DNA from: Platycnemis pennipes
Lineage: Eukaryota > Arthropoda > Insecta > Odonata > Platycnemididae
Assembly (NCBI GenBank): GCA_933228895.1
Contig: OW121847.1
Coordinates: 89,817,656-89,881,655, forward strand
Length of the DNA: 64,000 bases
Direction: 5' to 3'
Of this stretch, positions 19,996 to 33,325 are shown one piece after another. The translations under genes were made by a program, and so were the position numbers. Position 1 is the first letter of the stretch. The number at the start of each line of letters is the position of its first letter. Below the pieces are notes generated by a model. The model was not told the origin of the DNA. It was given only the letters and a program-made list of their open reading frames with translations, and did not search any database.

Positions 19996-22900
19996 TGAAC
20001 ACTGAGGAACACCCTGCAGGAATACAGAGTAGAGGAGGAGACAATGCCAGTCATGTTTTCCAGCTGGATGGCATTGGGGATCTCTTCTCTGAAGCATGAG
20101 GGATATATGTGTTCAGCAATCCTGGAGTATTATTAAGTGTATCATTTCCTCTAGGTAGGTGGAAATAAAATACACTAAATATGGCTTATATATCAATAGA
20201 ATGATGTGAGCAAATGCAGAGTATGGAGCTATGTAATTACATATTTCTCAGTGTTTTAATAACTGTTTGTTCCTTCCATGTTGGAACTTGTATGGGTGTA
20301 GAAAATCGAAAATGGCTAAGTGACCTTAGGTGCAATCCTGTGGATCTTGAACATCATGTGAATTTCTTGTTTTGGATCATTGGGAAGGGACACTGAGCAT
20401 CTGTGATGGCATGGTTCCTTGATATGTTATTGGTAAGTGGAGAATTAATGTCGTGGTGGGCACTTATTTTTGGTGTAATGTAAAGTTTCTGAAAAAGTGG
20501 TACAAGTTATTCATGCTGGTTAATTTCAGACAGACAATCACCAGCCCTCGTGAGGTGGATCGTTAATGGAAATGTTTAGAAGATAATCTGTCTATTGAAG
20601 AGGAAGCGGGGATTGGGTGGAGCGGTGAGTGCCTTTGTGTTACTGAGAAGGGAAAGGATGCATGGGTGATGAGGACGGCTCATAAGATAATACGGTTTGG
20701 CAAAAAGGTGAATTGTATTGGAAATTGCGACATCATAATGGTGTCAATTAATCTTTTCCATGACAGTAGTGGTACAATTACTTAACTCTGTTACATTTCA
20801 GAGAATATATAACATTGATTTGCTGTGGATTCAAAATAGAAATGAGTGGACTATAATCGGGGCAATCACCTGGCAGTATTGAGTGGAAGGAGCTGAGTGT
20901 GGTGCAATGGATGCAGAACCAGTGGGGAGATACAGCAGTTTGATTTTTGGAAAGCAATGGAGAATGATATCTAGACATGGATTGTGGGTTGGTAAGAGGA
21001 AATTTGTTTTGTTGTGAGTTTAGATTGACACACAAGGTTTCCCCTACGGACACGATTGAGCCGCGTCAATCTATTCCGACAAGGGTTTACTTGGCCTCCA
21101 TGGATATTATGACTTTATTCATTCTTATTATATCTTCAGCTCCTAAGGACCATTTCTCTGCGGAACTACGTGATGATAATTTGCATTTTGAATTTAAAGG
21201 TGCATTAAGGACCTCCCATGCTACTAGTATGATATTGAAGGATACATCTCATTTTCAACCCTCTGGGGAATTGGAACCTTATCAGTTCAACATGGAAGCA
21301 TTATGATTGGATGTGTGGATTCCTTTGGTGAGTGAAATCTGATAAATCATAATAATTTAGAAAGTGGAATATTTTTCAGGGGATGGAGAGGGTATTTGGT
21401 TTCCATAAATGGTGGAAAATGTTAAATATTGACACAATTACAATAGGTTTAGAATGATTTTTTGCCACCGGGTTCACGGCATTGGAGGTTAAAGATCAAC
21501 CACAACTCTGTGGATTAAGGTTGGAGGTGTGGGCAGAGATAAAATGTTTACTCTATAATTGGCCATTTGAAATACACCTGAAGAAAAAACATGACCAGGA
21601 ATATGTTGAAAGTGAATTACCAGCTTGCATTAGAAGGGGGAAAAGAAATATTTCCTTATAATTCACCACAGTAATTTATAGTGGAAGGACACTAGATAAT
21701 ATTGTAATTTGAAGATGCTTAAGTATCTGTAATGTGAAAGAAATTATCAGAAATAAGCCGATGAGTGTTAAGAGGTCACAGTTGTATTTGAATTGAGAAA
21801 AAAATGAAAAAGAAATAGCAGTTGCTACGTTATTTAAGTGATGACTAACCGAACGCGCACAAAAGAATGAATTGTGGATATTGGGTGCATGGTGAAAGCA
21901 GAAACTAACATAGGTTAGAAATGAATGAGATGAAAAGAGAGGTAACTCATAAAATAATGGAGAAAATATGGAGGATATTGAGCAACTTCTTCCGGGACTG
22001 GGTACAACATATTGAGATATTTATGAGAAAATATTGCTGAACGTTGGTATGAGCAGAAACAGTTGAAAAATGCCTGGAACAAGTGAACGATATAGGTTGG
22101 ATGTCAATGGGTGAATGAAAAGGAGAAAACTAAATCAAGTATTTATGAAATTGTAATTGGCAAATAATTGGTCAAGATGAATGAATTTCTCTCTGTGGAT
22201 GTTATGCTATAGTGCGTGTTCGGTTGTAATTCCATTAAGGCACTTGCAGCTAGATTTCAATCTTGAATTTCATATGGAGTTTTATAGGAATGAATTGAAA
22301 TCATAATTGGGTGCATCGCTTATAGGGACTTGACAGTAAAAAGTTTACAGAAATAGATAATAATTCATGTTAGATTTTCCGCAGTGGAAAAATGAAGTGG
22401 TTAATGTGACTGGATCATGTTATATGTAATGTGTGCAGAAATGTGTAGATTTTGATGGAGTCAATATCTGATTTTATGGTAGGTTATAAATAAAAATTAC
22501 ATTTTCATGCCATGGTACAGCATAATAGTGGTTAATAATTTCTCTGTGGAGCAGGAAAAAACTCTTTTGAATTTGCCTACACTATTCTCTAGGACTGGAA
22601 AGAAATGAAAAGGGTTAGAAATTCTCTGCAAGGGAGAATTTTACTGAGGAGAGGGACAGGAGAATTTTTTTAAAATCTCATACTAGCCTTCCAGTTGGAA
22701 ACAAAGGGTATTTGGTAAAACAAATTGGGATGTGATTGTTAAATCAGGCAGTGGATTAGAAATGGATGATCTGAGTAAAATGCACGGATAAGTTCTGGAA
22801 AAGGTGAGAGGAAAATGCCAGGATTACAGATATTGGCCCATTAGATGGTGCTTTTATTTCTACTCCGACCTAATATTAATAAGATGTTGTTCATGTGCAC

Positions 22901-25900
22901 AGGTGTGAAAAATATTAACTAGTTATGATTCATAGATAACATTTGGTTGATGATACGTATCCTTCTCGGATGTTTACTCGATGCACGTACAGCGTGGTTT
23001 CCCAGTGGTCTGGGAAAATCTGGAAATCAGGGAAAAGTCAGGGAATTTGGAAATGAGGAAAAGTCAAGAATAACTCGGGTAGAATGTTTCCGGAATTCTG
23101 CACCCGGAATTCGAGCAACTCAGCCAGTCATCTTGCCAACAGTGATTAAGCAAAGATATGAAAAGGATGAGAAACTGACGGAAACATTCACTAATTTGGA
23201 TTGATACACCTTGTGGGCTATGGTAGGCATTGAAGTTTACTAAAAATCAGCTCAACATGGATAATCAATCTTCATTCCCTCTAGAAAATTGAATTCCCTT
23301 GTTAACGTTCATGATGCTCGCACCCAACCACCCTACCCCACATCAGACGCTAGTATGTTGCAGGGGTGGAGTTGGGTATCGATCGGAAGGGGTTATAAAT
23401 GATTAAGGCTGATTGAAGAGAAGAACAATGTATTTTAGAAATAACTCATAATTATTACATTACCTACAATCTTAAAATCGAGTCCAAAAGTGTTAAGTTT
23501 TTCCTAGGAAAGTCAAGTGATTTGGGATAGATAAAAAAAAAACATTTTGATTCATCAATGTAATTTCATGTTCCTCTTGCATTTCAGTAATGGCAAACGG
23601 AAATGGTGTGTTTGGAGGATTTGAAAAAGTAGGCCTGGTATAGCTTTTTCTCTGCTGGCTATGTGTAGCAGAAATGTGGGGGATGTATATTTTTGAGAAT
23701 CTTCCTGTGTGATCTGTGGCAAAAATGCCGAGTGAAATGGTGATGACATTGGAAAATGGGATTTTGAAAGGTGATGGTGGAGAAGAGTGGTGTCAATTGG
23801 AAGCTACGTCACGTGTGATTTTGTGTTGTGGTGTGCCCTATGGTCTGTTTTTCAGTGCTAGTGTGTTAGTTATGTGATATTTTAGGAAAAGTGGAGAAGG
23901 TAGGGGTATAGTTTAATAGCCTTCTAGGTTGGGTGTTAGTGTAGTGATAAGTGATCCCTTGGAATATCTTACGAAGACACCCCAAGAATGACAGTGGACA
24001 GGAGAGGGATTCCAGCTGCAATGGAGGTAAAGGAAGTGGGCTCTCACACAAGGTAGGGATCTACAGTCCGTCCCACACTCATTCTTTCCTCACCCCTCAT
24101 CTTCCCCTCGGTAGGTAGGACAGTCATAGCTTGATGGTTCATGGTAGTGGGTGAACAAGATTTGCCAATAGGATACAAAGTGTGTGAGGTGGATTGAGAT
24201 GTATGGATGCGTTGAGGATATGATGTAAGGCTTTATCCAATGTTAGGACCCAGAATTGGGTGATAGAGATTTGAGTTCTGATGATGATTGGTTAATTTCC
24301 GTATTGGTGAGATACCTAAGAGGCTAGGGCCCAGGATTGGGCATTAAAGAGAATAACTTACATTAAAGGGCACTGTGTTTGCATACGGTGATCGATGGGT
24401 TTATGGTTACATCTTTCTGGGTTGGGTCATGAGGACTCTGCATTTAGTGTTGGTCTCGACATGGAAATCGAGTAGATGTGAGTCATGCGTTTGACGTGAG
24501 TGGCATTCCTGTACGAAAACCTTATCCCTCGGAGCTGGTTGAAGTTGATGTCTTCACTTGAACGTGGTGAACAACGTAGCTGATTGTACGAAGACACAAT
24601 GGAAGAACAGTGTTTGGTGAGGACAATCTTGTTGTTCGTGCTGAGGGAGTATTCGAATTTGATTATACATCTGCATTGATGTTGCTTTTGGTTACAGATG
24701 GGTGACTGGGACAGGAATAATCCAGCCTCCTACAACCATCTCTTCTGAATAGAACCCAGTCGTGGATATTTGATCATATTTGGGTTTCCCACCAAGTGTC
24801 AAGGAGTGACTTGAGTATGTCTGATGAGAAGAATATGAAGAGCTCTTAGGATGTTGCCGAAATGGGTGCTTTTACTGAAGAAAGGCTCAGGGAAGAGATT
24901 GATTGGAGGGATCCTGTGGGTTATCCTGAAAGGATAGCATTGATGATGAAATGCTTTGACAGTCTTTCAATATTGGAATATCTCTTCTCTAATGTTTGGA
25001 AGGGAACCTGCGCACCGTTGAAGATCATGGCTGACAATACGAAAACTGTTAGGTAAGTGGAGAAATATTTTGGAAATGGGGACTTGAATTTGGTATAGCT
25101 TAACCTTTTTCACTGAAATCAGTGCACAACTCAGATCCTCTGTGTCATTTCAAGAAAGTGATGCGGGGAATGCCACGGACGGGCTGAGTGAGCAATAGGA
25201 TTTTGCAGAGATGGGGGCAACTACTGAGCTTCCATTGAAGAAAGAGGCACGGTTAGGAGGAGGACATGCACGATTGATGGAAGGTTCCTGTTGTGTTTTG
25301 TACCTGGAGAGCATTGGCGGCCTCGGTTTTGATGCAAGACTGAAGTCATGATTTCAACATTTCTTGATGTGCATAAGGTGTCGAATGGACACAAAATACA
25401 TGCAAGGTAAGTGGAAAGCAAATCAGCAGGAATTTGATGATATTTTAATTGGATGAGAGGCTTAAATGTTAGAAATACAAGGAATTATATATCTCAGTGT
25501 TCTCATGACCATTTTTTTCTTCCATTTTAGGCTGTTCTGGTGGCACAACTCATTACCATCGTATTCCATAAATGAAATGCTGTGGTAGTGGTGGTTGAAT
25601 GGAATGTTATTTCTCTGATGGCTGGAAGGAAACTGCGCAACGGTGAAGATCATGGCTGGTAATAATAATATTGTTTGGTAAGTGGAGAATTTTTGTGAAT
25701 GTGTGCACTTGATTTGGGTTGGCTTTTACATGAAATCAGTGGTACCTACAACTCAATCCCTGTTTGTCATTTCAGAACACCATTATCCAATGCTGAATGT
25801 GCATTTGGAATAGGGATGTGTGGAGCATAATCCGGCCAATCATCAGGAAATGGTGCAGGAAAGGATCCATGTGTGGTGTAAAGGATGAGAAAGAGCGGGG

Positions 25901-26660
25901 AAATGCAGCCATTTGAATCCAGGAGGCAATGGAGGAGGAAAATTATGCTGATATCAGGACACGGAGTTTGGTACGGTAAGAGGTATTGGCATTTGAGGTA
26001 AGTGACGTAAGCAGGAAACCCAAGGTTTTCCCAACAGACATGCCATGTATTATAGCAGGAAGGAGTTCAGTTCAGGTGGTCTCCATGGATGTGTCCAAAG
26101 TATGCTTTGGACACCCTCTACATAGGCGCAGTTGGACAGATTACTGGAAAAGGAATCGCACATTGAATATGGGTTAGTGAATGGAGAATGTGACAAGCAA
26201 GACATGTATGAAATTGTTTGCTGAAGGATGTTATCACTGTATGTATTCCTGTCATATTTTCAGATCCTACGGACCAATTTTACTAGGACCTACATGGAGA
26301 TCATTGGCCTGTTGAAGCTGAAGGTGGACTAAGGACCTCCTGTGCTCCGAGTATGATACTGAAGTGTACGTAGGAATGGAACCATCTGGAAATTTGGATC
26401 ATCCTCTGCTCAACCACATGAATGATAATGGCTGTAAATATTTAATCCTTTGGTGAGTGATAATTGAATGGAATACTGTTGCTTTTCAAGGCATATCATT
26501 TTGGAGTGCTTGAAAAATGTTCCGAGGAATGGAATGTGAAATTGTTTTTTTTCCCACTAGATGTACTAATAAAAGCCAAGGAGTGAACAATGATGTTTGA
26601 GGACATTATGTCATGGCTCTCAATGATCTGCAATGATGGCGGAAACTACATTAATATAAT
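19996..26660 (+). repeat. Repeat unit 4 (mosaic copy)
   Basis: Complete unit and the most divergent one. It shares A3959 with unit 2 and C2875 with units 1-3, but has A5782 and G6413 like units 5-8. Private bases: A at window 20751, T at 21119, C at 24563, A at 24861, T at 24956 and C at 25035. The last four fall within 473 bp. It also carries T3654 (with units 7 and 8), G5343 (with 6, 7 and 9) and G6235 (with 5). The pattern fits a junction or conversion patch between two subfamilies. Confidence 0.97.
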
Positions 26661-29600
26661 TGAACACTGAGGAACACCCTGCAGGAATACAGAGTAGAGG
26701 AGGAGACAATGCCAGTCATGTTTTCCAGCTGGATGGCATTGGGGATCTCTTCTCTGAAGCATGAGGGATATATGTGTTCAGCAATCCTGGAGTATTATTA
26801 AGTGTATCATTTCCTCTAGGTAGGTGGAAATAAAATACACTAAATATGGCTTATATATCAATAGAATGATGTGAGCAAATGCAGAGTATGGAGCTATGTA
26901 ATTACATATTTCTCAGTGTTTTAATAACTGTTTGTTCCTTCCATGTTGGAACTTGTATGGGTGTAGAAAATCGAAAATGGCTAAGTGACCTTAGGTGCAA
27001 TCCTGTGGATCTTGAACATCATGTGAATTTCTTGTTTTGGATCATTGGGAAGGGACACTGAGCATCTGTGATGGCATGGTTCCTTGATATGTTATTGGTA
27101 AGTGGAGAATTAATGTCGTGGTGGGCACTTATTTTTGGTGTAATGTAAAGTTTCTGAAAAAGTGGTACAAGTTATTCATGCTGGTTAATTTCAGACAGAC
27201 AATCACCAGCCCTCGTGAGGTGGATCGTTAATGGAAATGTTTAGAAGATAATCTGTCTATTGAAGAGGAAGCGGGGATTGGGTGGAGCGGTGAGTGCCTT
27301 TGTGTTACTGAGAAGGGAAAGGATGCATGGGTGATGAGGACGGCTCATAAGATAATACGGTTTGGCAAAAAGGTGAATTGTATTGGAAATTGCGACATCA
27401 TAATGGTGTCAATTACTCTTTTCCATGACAGTAGTGGTACAATTACTTAACTCTGTTACATTTCAGAGAATATATAACATTGATTTGCTGTGGATTCAAA
27501 ATAGAAATGAGTGGACTATAATCGGGGCAATCACCTGGCAGTTTTGAGTGGAAGGAGCTGAGTGTGGTGCAATGGATGCAGAACCAGTGGGGAGATACAG
27601 CAGTTTGATTTTTGGAAAGCAATGGAGAATGATATCTAGACATGGATTGTGGGTTGGTAAGAGGAAATTTGTTTTGTTGTGAGTTTAGATTGACACACAA
27701 GGTTTCCCCTACGGACACGATTGAGCCGCGTCAATCTATTCCGACAAGGGTTTACTTGGCCTCCATGGATATTATGACTTTATCCATTCTTATTATATCT
27801 TCAGCTCCTAAGGACCATTTCTCTGCGGAACTACGTGATGATAATTTGCATTTTGAATTTAAAGGTGCATTAAGGACCTCCCATGCTACTAGTATGATAT
27901 TGAAGGATACATCTCATTTTCAACCCTCTGGGGAATTGGAACCTTATCAGTTCAACATGGAAGCATTATGATTGGATGTGTGGATTCCTTTGGTGAGTGA
28001 AATCTGATAAATCATAATAATTTAGAAAGTGGAATATTTTTCAGGGGATGGAGAGGGTATTTGGTTTCCATAAATGGTGGAAAATGTTAAATATTGACAC
28101 AATTACAATAGGTTTAGAATGATTTTTTGCCACCGGGTTCACGGCATTGGAGGTTAAAGATCAACCACAACTCTGTGGATTAAGGTTGGAGGTGTGGGCA
28201 GAGATAAAATGTTTACTCTATAATTGGCCATTTGAAATACACCTGAAGAAAAAACATGACCAGGAATATGTTGAAAGTGAATTACCAGCTTGCATTAGAA
28301 GGGGGAAAAGAAATATTTCCTTATAATTCACCACAGTAATTTATAGTGGAAGGACACTAGATAATATTGTAATTTGAAGATGCTTAAGTATCTGTAATGT
28401 GAAAGAAATTATCAGAAATAAGCCGATGAGTGTTAAGAGGTCACAGTTGTATTTGAATTGAGAAAAAAATGAAAAAGAAATAGCAGTTGCTACGTTATTT
28501 AAGTGATGACTAACCGAACGCGCACAAAAGAATGAATTGTGGATATTGGGTGCATGGTGAAAGCAGAAACTAACATAGGTTAGAAATGAATGAGATGAAA
28601 AGAGAGGTAACTCATAAAATAATGGAGAAAATATGGAGGATATTGAGCAACTTCTTCCGGGACTGGGTACAACATATTGAGATATTTATGAGAAAATATT
28701 GCTGAACGTTGGTATGAGCAGAAACAGTTGAAAAATGCCTGGAACAAGTGAACGATATAGGTTGGATGTCAATGGGTGAATGAAAAGGAGAAAACTAAAT
28801 CAAGTATTTATGAAATTGTAATTGGCAAATAATTGGTCAAGATGAATGAATTTCTCTCTGTGGATGTTATGCTATAGTGCGTGTTCGGTTGTAATTCCAT
28901 TAAGGCACTTGCAGCTAGATTTCAATCTTGAATTTCATATGGAGTTTTATAGGAATGAATTGAAATCATAATTGGGTGCATCGCTTATAGGGACTTGACA
29001 GTAAAAAGTTTACAGAAATAGATAATAATTCATGTTAGATTTTCCGCAGTGGAAAAATGAAGTGGTTAATGTGACTGGATCATGTTATATGTAATGTGTG
29101 CAGAAATGTGTAGATTTTGATGGAGTCAATATCTGATTTTATGGTAGGTTATAAATAAAAATTACATTTTCATGCCATGGTACAGCATAATAGTGGTTAA
29201 TAATTTCTCTGTGGAGCAGGAAAAAACTCTTTTGAATTTGCCTACACTATTCTCTAGGACTGGAAAGAAATGAAAAGGGTTAGAAATTCTCTGCAAGGGA
29301 GAATTTTACTGAGGAGAGGGACAGGAGAATTTTTTTAAAATCTCATACTAGCCTTCCAGTTGGAAACAAAGGGTATTTGGTAAAACAAATTGGGATGTGA
29401 TTGTTAAATCAGGCAGTGGATTAGAAATGGATGATCTGAGTAAAATGCACGGATAAGTTCTGGAAAAGGTGAGAGGAAAATGCCAGGATTACAGATATTG
29501 GCCCATTAGATGGTGCTTTTATTTGTACTCCGACCTAATATTAATAAGATGTTGTTCATGTGCACAGGTGTGAAAAATATTAACTAGTTATGATTCATAG

Positions 29601-32600
29601 ATAACATTTGGTTGATGATACGTATCCTTCTCGGATGTTTACTCGATGCACGTACAGCGTGGTTTCCCAGTGGTCTGGGAAAATCTGGAAATCAGGGAAA
29701 AGTCAGGGAATTTGGAAATGAGGAAAAGTCAAGAATAACTCGGGTAGAATGTTTCCGGAATTCTGCACCCGGAATTCGAGCAACTCAGCCAGTCATCTTG
29801 CCAACAGTGATTAAGCAAAGATATGAAAAGGATGAGAAACTGACGGAAACATTCACTAATTTGGATTGATACACCTTGTGGGCTATGGTAGGCATTGAAG
29901 TTTACTAAAAATCAGCTCAACATGGATAATCAATCTTCATTCCCTCTAGAAAATTGAATTCCCTTGTTAACGTTCATGATGCTCGCACCCAACCACCCTA
30001 CCCCACATCAGACGCTAGTATGTTGCAGGGGTGGAGTTGGGTATCGATCGGAAGGGGTTATAAATGATTAAGGCTGATTGAAGAGAAGAACAATGTATTT
30101 TAGAAATAACTCATAATTATTACATTACCTACAATCTTAAAATCGAGTCCAAAAGTGTTAAGTTTTTCCTAGGAAAGTCAAGTGATTTGGGATAGATAAA
30201 AAAAAAACATTTTGATTCATCAATGTAATTTCATGTTCCTCTTGCATTTCAGTAATGGCAAACGGAAATGGTGTGTTTGGAGGATTTGAAAAAGTAGGCC
30301 TGGTATAGCTTTTACTCTGCTGGCTATGTGTAGCAGAAATGTGGGGGATGTATATTTTTGAGAATCTTCCTGTGTGATCTGTGGCAAAAATGCCGAGTGA
30401 AATGGTGATGACATTGGAAAATGGGATTTTGAAAGGTGATGGTGGAGAAGAGTGGTGTCAATTGGAAGCTACGTCACGTGTGATTTTGTGTTGTGGTGTG
30501 CCCTATGGTCTGTTTTTCAGTGCTAGTGTGTTAGTTATGTGATATTTTAGGAAAAGTGGAGAAGGTAGGGGTATAGTTTAATAGCCTTCTAGGTTGGGTG
30601 TTAGTGTAGTGATAAGTGTTCCCTTGGAATATCTTACGAAGACACCCCAAGAATGACAGTGGACAGGAGAGGGATTCCAGCTGCAATGGAGGTAAAGGAA
30701 GTGGGCTCTCACACAAGGTAGGGATCTACAGTCCGTCCCACACTCATTCTTTCCTCACCCCTCATCTTCCCCTCGGTAGGTAGGACAGTCATAGCTTGAT
30801 GGTTCATGGTAGTGGGTGAACAAGATTTGCCAATAGGATACAAAGTGTGTGAGGTGGATTGAGATGTATGGATGCGTTGAGGATATGATGTAAGGCTTTA
30901 TCCAATGTTAGGACCCAGAATTGGGTGATAGAGATTTGAGTTCTGATGATGATTGGTTAATTTCCGTATTGGTGAGATACCTAAGAGGCTAGGGCCCAGG
31001 ATTGGGCATTAAAGAGAATAACTTACATTAAAGGGCACTGTGTTTGCATACGGTGATCGATGGGTTTATGGTTACATCTTTCTGGGTTGGGTCATGAGGA
31101 CTCTGCATTTAGTGTTGGTCTCGACATGGAAATCGAGTAGATGTGAGTCATGCGTTTGACGTGAGTGGCATTCCTGTACGAAAACCTTATCCCTCGGAGC
31201 TGGTTGAAGTTGATGTCTTCACTTGAAGGTGGTGAACAACGTAGCTGATTGTACGAAGACACAATGGAAGAACAGTGTTTGGTGAGGACAATCTTGTTGT
31301 TCGTGCTGAGGGAGTATTCGAATTTGATTATACATCTGCATTGATGTTGCTTTTGGTTACAGATGGGTGACTGGGACAGGAATAATCCAGCCTCCTACAA
31401 CCATCTCTTCTGAATAGAACCCAGTCGTGGATATTTGATCATATTTGGGTTTCCCACCAAGTGTCAAGGAGTGACTTGAGTATGTCTGATGAGAAGAATA
31501 TGAAGAGCTCTTAGGATGTTGCCGAGATGGGTGCTTTTACTGAAGAAAGGCTCAGGGAAGAGATTGATTGGAGGGATCCTGTGGGTTATCCTGAAAGGAT
31601 AGCATTGATGATGAAATGCTGTGACAGTCTTTCAATATTGGAATATCTCTTCTCTAATGTTTGGAAGGGAACCTGCGCACCGTTGAAGATCATGGCTGAT
31701 AATACGAAAACTGTTAGGTAAGTGGAGAAATATTTTGGAAATGGGGACTTGAATTTGGTATAGCTTAACCTTTTTCACTGAAATCAGTGCACAACTCAGA
31801 TCCTCTGTGTCATTTCAAGAAAGTGATGCGGGGAATGCCACGGACGGGCTGAGTGAGCAATAGGATTTTGCAGAGATGGGGGCAACTACTGAGCTTCCAT
31901 TGAAGAAAGAGGCACGGTTAGGAGGAGGACATGCACGATTGATGGAAGGTTCCTGTTGTGTTTTGTACCTGGAGAGCATTGGCGGCCTCGGTTTTGATGC
32001 AATACTGAAGTCATGATTTCAACATTTCTTGATGTGCATAAGGTGTCGAATGGACACAAAATACATGCAAGGTAAGTGGAAAGCAAATCAGCAGGAATTT
32101 GATGATATTTTAATTGGATGAGAGGCTTAAATGTTAGAAATACAAGGAATTATATATCTCAGTGTTCTCATGACCATTTTTTTCTTCCATTTTAGGCTGT
32201 TCTGGTGGCACAACTCATTACCATCGTATTCCATAAATGAAATGCTGTGGTAGTGGTGGTTGAATGGAATGTTATTTCTCTGATGGCTGGAAGGAAACTG
32301 CGCAACGGTGAAGATCATGGCTGGTAATAATAATATTGTTTGGTAAGTGGAGAATTTTTGTGAATGTGTGCACTTGATTTGGGTTGGCTTTTACATGAAA
32401 TCAGTGGTACCTACAACTCAATCCCTGTTTGTCATTTCAGAACACCATTATCCAATGCTGAATGTGCATTTGGAATAGGGATGTGTGGAGCATAATCCGG
32501 CCAATCATCAGGAAATGGTGCAGGAAAGGATCCATGTGTGGTGTAAAGGATGAGAAAGAGCGGGGAAATGCAGCCATTTGAATCCAGGAGGCAATGGAGG

Positions 32601-33325
32601 AGGAAAATTATGCTGATATCAGGACACGGAGTTTGGTACGGTAAGAGGTATTGGCATTTGAGGTAAGTGACGTAAGCAGGAAACCCAAGGTTTTCCCAAC
32701 AGACATGCCATGTATTATAGCAGGAAGGAGTTCAGTTCAGGTGGTCTCCATGGATGTGTCCAAAGTATGCTTTGGACACCCTCTACATAGGCGCAGTTGG
32801 ACAGATTACTGGAAAAGGAATCGCACATTGAATATGGGTTAGTGAATGGAGAATGTGACAAGCAAGACATGTATGAAATTGTTTGCTGAAGGATGTTATC
32901 ACTGTATGTATTCCTGTCATATTTTCAGATCCTACGGACCAATTTTACTAGGACCTACATGGAGATCATTGGCCTGTTGAAGCTGAAGGTGGACTAAGGA
33001 CCTCCTGTGCTCCGAGTATGATACTGAAGTGTACGTAGGAATGGAACCATCTGGAAATTTGGATCATCCTCTGCTCAACCACATGAATGATAATGGCTGT
33101 AAATATTTAATCCTTTGGTGAGTGATAATTGAATGGAATACTGTTGCTTTTCAAGGCATATCATTTTGGAGTGCTTGAAAAATGTTCCGAGGAATGGAAT
33201 GTGAAATTGTTTTTTTTCCCACTAGATGTACTAATAAAAGCCAAGGAGTGAACAATGATGTTTGAGGACATTATGTCATGGCTCTCAATGATCTGCAATG
33301 ATGGCGGAAACTACATTAATATAAT
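26661..33325 (+). repeat. Repeat unit 5
   Basis: Complete unit of the right-hand subfamily: G2875, A5782, G6413. It has T at unit 883 (window 27543), shared only with unit 7, and G at 6235 (window 32895), shared only with unit 4. T at 5343. Confidence 0.97.
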
